Origin: Nocardia jiangxiensis NBRC 101359
Lineage (GTDB): Bacteria; Actinomycetota; Actinomycetes; Mycobacteriales; Mycobacteriaceae
Assembly: GCF_000308615.1 (NCBI RefSeq)
Contig: NZ_BAGB01000045.1
Location: 1 to 64,000, forward strand
Reading direction: 5' to 3'
Length of the DNA: 64,000 nt
Shown: positions 59,715-64,000 of the stretch, one piece after another
Position numbering within the stretch: position 1 is the first letter of the stretch
Layout: every line of letters starts with the position of its first letter
Position numbers and translations under genes: made by a program
Notes under the pieces: generated by a model
What the model was told of the DNA's origin: nothing
Databases searched by the model: none
Seen by the model: only the letters and a program-made list of their open reading frames with translations

Positions 59715-61670
59715 TCACAGCGGTTTGCGTAGGGCCGCCACGAACATCGCGTCGGTGCCGTGCCGGTGCGGCCACAGTTGGGCGGCGGGGCCGTCGCCCA
59801 GATCCGTCACATCGGGCAGCAGCGGGCGGGTGTCGAGTTCCTCCGCGCCCGTGCGGCGCACGACGTCGGCGACCACCGCGACAGTTTCGGGCAGATGCGG
59901 CGAGCAGGTCGAGTACACGACCACCCCGCCGGGGCGCAGCAGATCCCATGCGGCGGTGAGCAATTCGCGTTGCAGGACGGTGAGTTCGCGCACATCGGCC
60001 GGGGTGCGCCGCCAGCGCGCCTCCGGGCGACGACGCAGCGCGCCCAGGCCGGTGCAGGGTGCGTCGACCAGGATGCGGTCGTAGCCCGGGGGCAGCCCAC
60101 TGTCGCGGCCGTCGGCGACGTGAACGGTCACCGGCAGGTCGCGGGTCGCGGTGCGCACCAGTTCGGCCCGATGCTCGGCGGGTTCGACCGCATCGACCTG
60201 GTAACCATCGATATCCGCCAGGGATCCCAGCAGTGCGGCCTTACCGCCTGGACCCGCACACAGGTCGAGCCAGCGGCCGCTGTCCGGACCGAGCAGTTCG
60301 GCGCGGGTGAGCGCGAGCGCCACCAGCTGACTGCCCTCGTCCTGCACACCGGCCAGCCCCTCGCGCACCGGTTCCAACGCACCCGGATCGCCGCCCTCGA
60401 GGTACACCGCATAGGGCGACCAGCGGCCCGGCTCACCACCGGTCACCAGCGCCAACTCCTCGGCGGTGATCGCACCGGGCCGCGCCACCAGATGGACAGC
60501 CGGGCGCTCGTCGTCGGCGGCCAGCAGTTCGTGCAACTCCCCCGCCGACGCACCGAGCGCATCGGCGAAAGCCTGCGCGATCCACACCGGATGCGCGTAC
60601 TCGAACGCCATCCGCCCCACCGGATCCGTCGGGGCGAGCGAATTCACCCACGCCTGCTGATCGCGCTCACCCGCCCGGCGCAGCACGGCGTTCACGAAAC
60701 CTGCCTTGCCGGAACCGAATTCGGTCCGAACCAGCTCCACCGACGTGTCCACCGCGGCATGCGCACCGACGCGCGTCCGCAACAACTGGTACACACCCAG
60801 GCGCAACACGTCCAGCAGCGCGCCGTCGATCTCGTCGACCGGACGTCCGGCACCTGCCTCGATCACCGCGTCGAGCAGCCCGAGCGACCGGCACGCCCCG
60901 TACGCCAACTCGGTCGCGAACGCCGCATCCCGCCCCGACACCCGCCGCTCCCGAAGCAACGCGGGCAGTACGAGATTCGCGTACGCGTCCCGCTCCCGCA
61001 CCGCCCGCAACACATCCCGCGCCACCTCCCGTGGCGCGTCCACCACGGCCTTGCGCCCGCCCTCCCGACGGGCGCGCCCTGCCCCCTCCCCCGCCCGGGC
61101 ACGATTCTCCTGCCCCCGTGAAGCGCCCTGCGCAGGACGCTTGCCCGGCCGACCACCGCCCTGCCCGCCCCCGGCACGAACCGACGAATCCGCATCGCCG
61201 GAATCACGCCGCCCTCTCGCTCCCGGCCGTCCCTGCGAATCCGACCGGTACGCATCGCTTTTCGCCCGACCTCGCGCCGTCGACGCCTGATCCGACGCCT
61301 GCGAACCTCCCACTCGCCGAGTCCCCGAACGATCAGAATCGGCACGCCGCGCGCCGTCCTCGCCTCGGCGCGCGCCTCGACGGCCGCCGACGCGTTCGCC
61401 CTGTTCGCCACCGGCTCGACGGCGGTCCGAATCCGCCGTTCGACTTCCGCGACCCGCATCACCCGACCGACGCCCGGCAGAAGACACATCCCTACTATCG
61501 GAGTTGCGGCCCGAATCACTTTGGCGCGCATTACGGTTCGAATATCCTGCACGTCCGGCCCCGGCACCGCCGCGACGGCGATCGTCCCCGGAGTCGCGTG
61601 AACCGCCCGCCGCACCCCGACGCGGCGAACCCGAAAACTCGTCGTCCCCGTCCCGCTTCGGGCGGGTCAT
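59715..61670 (-). CDS. rsmB: 16S rRNA m5C967 methyltransferase RsmB with long disordered N-terminus
   Basis: SAM-dependent rRNA (cytosine-5) methyltransferase of 651 aa, against about 430-470 expected. Residues about 207-340 are the NusB-like RNA-binding domain (APREVARDVLRAV, FATELAYGACR); the Rossmann methyltransferase has DLCAGPGGKAALL, the catalytic Cys motif DAPCTGLGALRRRPE and YSTCSPH. Odd: residues 1-205 are Arg/Gly/Ser/Asp-rich, RGG-like and without hydrophobic residues. The ATG overlaps the fmt stop (ATGA). That overlap supports the long start, but a later start cannot be excluded. Confidence 0.93.
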   Translation of the reverse strand: MTRPKRDGDDEFSGSPRRGAAGGSRDSGDDRRRGGAGAGRAGYSNRNARQSDSGRNSDSRDVSSAGRRSGDAGRGSRTADSDRRRAGGEQGERVGGRRGARRGEDGARRADSDRSGTRRVGGSQASDQASTARGRAKSDAYRSDSQGRPGARGRRDSGDADSSVRAGGGQGGGRPGKRPAQGASRGQENRARAGEGAGRARREGGRKAVVDAPREVARDVLRAVRERDAYANLVLPALLRERRVSGRDAAFATELAYGACRSLGLLDAVIEAGAGRPVDEIDGALLDVLRLGVYQLLRTRVGAHAAVDTSVELVRTEFGSGKAGFVNAVLRRAGERDQQAWVNSLAPTDPVGRMAFEYAHPVWIAQAFADALGASAGELHELLAADDERPAVHLVARPGAITAEELALVTGGEPGRWSPYAVYLEGGDPGALEPVREGLAGVQDEGSQLVALALTRAELLGPDSGRWLDLCAGPGGKAALLGSLADIDGYQVDAVEPAEHRAELVRTATRDLPVTVHVADGRDSGLPPGYDRILVDAPCTGLGALRRRPEARWRRTPADVRELTVLQRELLTAAWDLLRPGGVVVYSTCSPHLPETVAVVADVVRRTGAEELDTRPLLPDVTDLGDGPAAQLWPHRHGTDAMFVAALRKPL

Positions 61671-62590
61671 CCGATCACCGCGCCGGGCTCGAGGCGAGCG
61701 CCGCGCGCCCAGTCGAGGGCGGGCATCATGCGTTTGCCGGGCGGCTGAATCTGATCCAGCCGGACCGCGGTGGTCGCGGTGCCGACGAAAACGCCCGATT
61801 TGCGGACCTCGATCACGCGCGGCGGCAGCACCTCCTCCACCAGTTCCACCGGACCGAGTTTGATTCGCTTACCGTCGATTTCGGTCCATGCGCCCGGCGC
61901 GGGAGTGACCGAGCGGATGCGCCGGTTCACCGCCAGCGCGGGCTGATCCCAGCGGACGTGCGCGGCCTCCACATCGACCTTCGGCGCGTACGACACCCCC
62001 TCGCCGGCCTGCGGAACGGCCTGCAGCACACCGTCCTCGATCCCGTCCATGGTCGAATCCAGCAGTCGCGCACCGGATTCGGCGAGACGATCGAGCAACG
62101 CCCCGGCGGTGTCGCCGACGCCGATCTTCTCGGTGAGCACGCCGAAGACGGGCCCGGTGTCCAGCCCCTTCTCGATCCGGAAGGTGCACGCGCCGGTGAT
62201 CTCGTCCCCGGCCAGAATCGCGGCCTGCACCGGCGCGGCCCCGCGCCAGGCGGGCAGCAGGGAGAAATGCAGATTCACCCAGCCGTACCGTGGGATGTCG
62301 AGCACCTGCTGCGGCAGCAGCGCGCCGTAGGCCACCACCGGACAGCAGTCCGGGGCCAACTCGGTGAGCTGCGCGACGAATTCGGGATCCGCGGGCTTGT
62401 GCGGGGTGAGCACCGGAATCCCGTGCTCGTCGGCCAGGCGGCCGATCGGCGAACGCGACACCTTCCGGCCGCGGCCCGAGACGGCGTCCGGACGGGTCAC
62501 CACCGCGACCACCTCGTGCCGCGTGGACTCGATCAGCCGCCGCAGCGAGGGCGCGGCGGGCTCGGGCGTCCCGGCGAAGATCAGCCGCAT
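61667..62590 (-). CDS. fmt: methionyl-tRNA formyltransferase
   Basis: Formylates initiator Met-tRNA using 10-formyl-THF. It is 307 aa. The catalytic domain has MRLIFAGTPEPA at the N-terminus, the Asn/His motif in NLHFSLLPAWRGAAP, Asp in EKGLDTGPV and a C-terminal OB-fold tRNA domain. The ATG at 62588-62590 overlaps the def stop by one base (TGATG), and the 3' end overlaps rsmB. The def-fmt-rsmB order couples start-formylation, deformylation and rRNA modification. Confidence 0.96.
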   Translation of the reverse strand: MRLIFAGTPEPAAPSLRRLIESTRHEVVAVVTRPDAVSGRGRKVSRSPIGRLADEHGIPVLTPHKPADPEFVAQLTELAPDCCPVVAYGALLPQQVLDIPRYGWVNLHFSLLPAWRGAAPVQAAILAGDEITGACTFRIEKGLDTGPVFGVLTEKIGVGDTAGALLDRLAESGARLLDSTMDGIEDGVLQAVPQAGEGVSYAPKVDVEAAHVRWDQPALAVNRRIRSVTPAPGAWTEIDGKRIKLGPVELVEEVLPPRVIEVRKSGVFVGTATTAVRLDQIQPPGKRMMPALDWARGARLEPGAVIG

Positions 62591-63174
62591 CAGTCCCCCT
62601 GTCCCGCCGAGGCCACGCGGGCCTCGGCCACCTCGGCCGCCGACATGACGGTCTTGCCCGCACCGAACCACTCGGATTCGCGCACCTCGCGCAGCGCCGC
62701 CTTGCGTGCGGCCGGGTCGAGCCGGTCGAGATAGAGCACGCCGTCGAGGTGGTCGAACTCGTGCTGCACGCAGCGCGCCAGCAGCCCCTCGGCCTCGAAT
62801 TCCACCGGTGCGCCGTCCACGTCGACGCCCCGGGCCCGCACCCGCAGCGAGCGGGTGACGTCGTAGCGCAGTCCCGGAATCGACAGGCATCCCTCCGCGC
62901 CGGTCTGCTCCTCGTCACCGAGTACCTCGTACGACGGGTTGATCAGATGTCCGGCACGAGGCGTCCCGGCGCGGGTCGCGGCGACCGTGTCGTAGACGAA
63001 AACCCGCAGGCCGACGCCGATCTGCGGCGCCGCCATGCCGACGCCGCCGCTGGCGTGCATGGTGTCGGTCAGGTCGGTCACCAGTTGACGCAACTCCCGG
63101 TCGTAGGAGGTGGCCTCGTCCGCGCGGGCGCGCAGGACGGGGTCGCCGAACAGGCGAACGGGTTGGACGGTCAC
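62590..63174 (-). CDS. def: peptide deformylase
   Basis: Fe/Zn hydrolase that removes the formyl group from new proteins. It is 194 aa. All three motifs are intact: GVGMAAPQIG, EGCLSIPG with the metal-binding Cys, and QHEFDHLDG with two metal His and the catalytic Glu. The GTG at 63172-63174 has GGGGAG five bases upstream. The C-terminal tail (about 30 residues after the core) is longer than in E. coli, as is common in actinobacteria. Confidence 0.96.
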   Translation of the reverse strand: MTVQPVRLFGDPVLRARADEATSYDRELRQLVTDLTDTMHASGGVGMAAPQIGVGLRVFVYDTVAATRAGTPRAGHLINPSYEVLGDEEQTGAEGCLSIPGLRYDVTRSLRVRARGVDVDGAPVEFEAEGLLARCVQHEFDHLDGVLYLDRLDPAARKAALREVRESEWFGAGKTVMSAAEVAEARVASAGQGD

Positions 63175-63231
63175 GGTAACTCCCCGAGGCGATGAAAGAA
63201 TGCGGTCGCCCTATTTTACGGATCGCCCAAC

Positions 63232-64000
63232 TCAGGTGTGCGCGCCCAGGATCACCTCGGGAATTCCGGTGCCCAGCGGCACGAACCGGCAGTCCGGGGT
63301 GCGCACGTGCGACGGGTCGAGCACATTGCGCAGCAGCTGCTGCGCGTACGGGTCGTACACCATGTGGAAATGCCCGGTCAGATCGACCGGGCACAGATCC
63401 TGCAGCACGAGATTACGCGCGCGCGGACCGCGTAGTCGCATACTGTCGAAGGGCTGGATCATCTCGTCGACGCGGCTGATGATCGTGGTGTAGTCCACGC
63501 CCGGCACGGTGTCGCCGCCGGCATTCATCTGCCGGATGAACGGGGCGCCCGCGGCCTGCTGAATCGCGGCCAGCGAGGTGAGGTCCCGGTAGAACGGCCA
63601 CAGTCCGGGCAGCGCATCCGCCAGCGGCACCAATCCGTACATGATCCCGCCGTTCGTCGGCGAGGCGAGCCCGACCCAGCGCGCGACCTTGGCCGCGCCG
63701 CCGAGCTTGTCGATGTAGTACCGGGTCACGTTGGCGCCCTGGGAGAATCCGACCAGGTCGACCTGTCGCGCACCGGTCGCGGCCAGCACCTGGTCGACGA
63801 ATTCGCCGATCTGCCGGGACGAGAGCCACAGATCCTCGGTGCCGTAGAAGTCCGCGCCGGGTCTACCGCCGTAATCCGGTGCGAAGACACAGAATCCGGC
63901 CTGCACGAGCTGCGGTCCGATCGCCGCCCAATCGGTGTAGGCCGAGGCGTCGGTGCCGTGCGCCAGGATCACCGGACGCGGATGCTCGGCGGTGGGGTGG
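63232..64000 (-). CDS. secreted-type lipase/esterase, 5' end outside window
   Basis: Alpha/beta hydrolase of the actinobacterial class-2 lipase (EstA/LipA-like) type. At least 255 residues are in the window; the gene continues beyond position 64000. The N-terminal end seen reads EHPRPVILAHGTDAS, then FAPDYGG, the nucleophile elbow VGFSQGANVTRYY and a late GHFHMVYDPYA with the likely catalytic His. In full-length relatives a signal peptide would lie upstream. The 57 bp between def and this gene hold nothing recognisable. Confidence 0.82.
   Translation of the reverse strand, partial: HPTAEHPRPVILAHGTDASAYTDWAAIGPQLVQAGFCVFAPDYGGRPGADFYGTEDLWLSSRQIGEFVDQVLAATGARQVDLVGFSQGANVTRYYIDKLGGAAKVARWVGLASPTNGGIMYGLVPLADALPGLWPFYRDLTSLAAIQQAAGAPFIRQMNAGGDTVPGVDYTTIISRVDEMIQPFDSMRLRGPRARNLVLQDLCPVDLTGHFHMVYDPYAQQLLRNVLDPSHVRTPDCRFVPLGTGIPEVILGAHT

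Overview
The window is high-GC actinobacterial chromosome, most likely from Nocardia or a close relative among the mycolate-containing Mycobacteriales. The grounds are gene content and order. Read in reverse, the conserved genes follow the order I remember for Mycobacterium tuberculosis Rv1406-Rv1451: fmt, rsmB, rpe, riboflavin genes, a PH-domain protein, uvrC, rapZ, yvcK, whiA, gap, pgk, tpiA, secG, pgl, opcA, zwf, tal, tkt, ctaB. Many starts are GTG and many genes are translationally coupled. No rRNA, tRNA, IS element, phage gene or CRISPR array was seen.

Layout. 1-436: repeat-rich intergenic DNA. 0.4-8.4 kb: heme A synthesis (ctaB), divergent from a tightly packed pentose-phosphate operon (tkt-tal-zwf-opcA-pgl). 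8.4-13.9 kb: accessory genes (epoxide-hydrolase-like protein, SDR, single-S1 protein, PnuC transporter, LysR/MFS pair), then secG. 14.1-20.0 kb: an island between secG and tpiA with a META lipoprotein, a fused 2-oxoacid dehydrogenase E1, a P450, a methyltransferase and a broken FAD monooxygenase. 20.0-28.5 kb: tpiA-pgk-gap, whiA-yvcK-rapZ and uvrC, all on the minus strand. 28.5-41.0 kb: accessory transport and enzymes (LysR/SBF transporter, CocE hydrolase, YcaQ-like protein, FAD dehydrogenase, HAD protein, ABC ATPase, amino-acid permease, gamma-glutamyltransferase). 41.2-46.0 kb: riboflavin genes and rpe. 46.1-59.7 kb: a second large insertion between rpe and rsmB. 59.7-63.2 kb: def-fmt-rsmB. 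63.2 kb to the end: a lipase cut by the window edge.

The second insertion holds the most interesting material: rsbW-sigF, a merR-thioredoxin redox pair, glutamine-dependent nadE, and two notable modules. The first is a 1307-residue single-module NRPS with the A-T-(TM-TM-C)x3 plan of the epsilon-poly-L-lysine synthetase Pls. Its adenylation code reads DAESIGTVVK, close to a known lysine code, and its stop overlaps the start of an M1 zinc peptidase. The second is a five-gene operon for membrane and extracytoplasmic electron transfer: Ser/Thr-rich anchor, ApbE flavin transferase, ferric-reductase-like membrane protein, NuoF-like flavoprotein and 3Fe-4S-type ferredoxin. Several strong hairpins close the transcription units, and several genes appear to be leaderless, with a TANNNT box 6-7 nt before the start codon. 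Functional calls rest on motif reading and remembered families; no database search was run.
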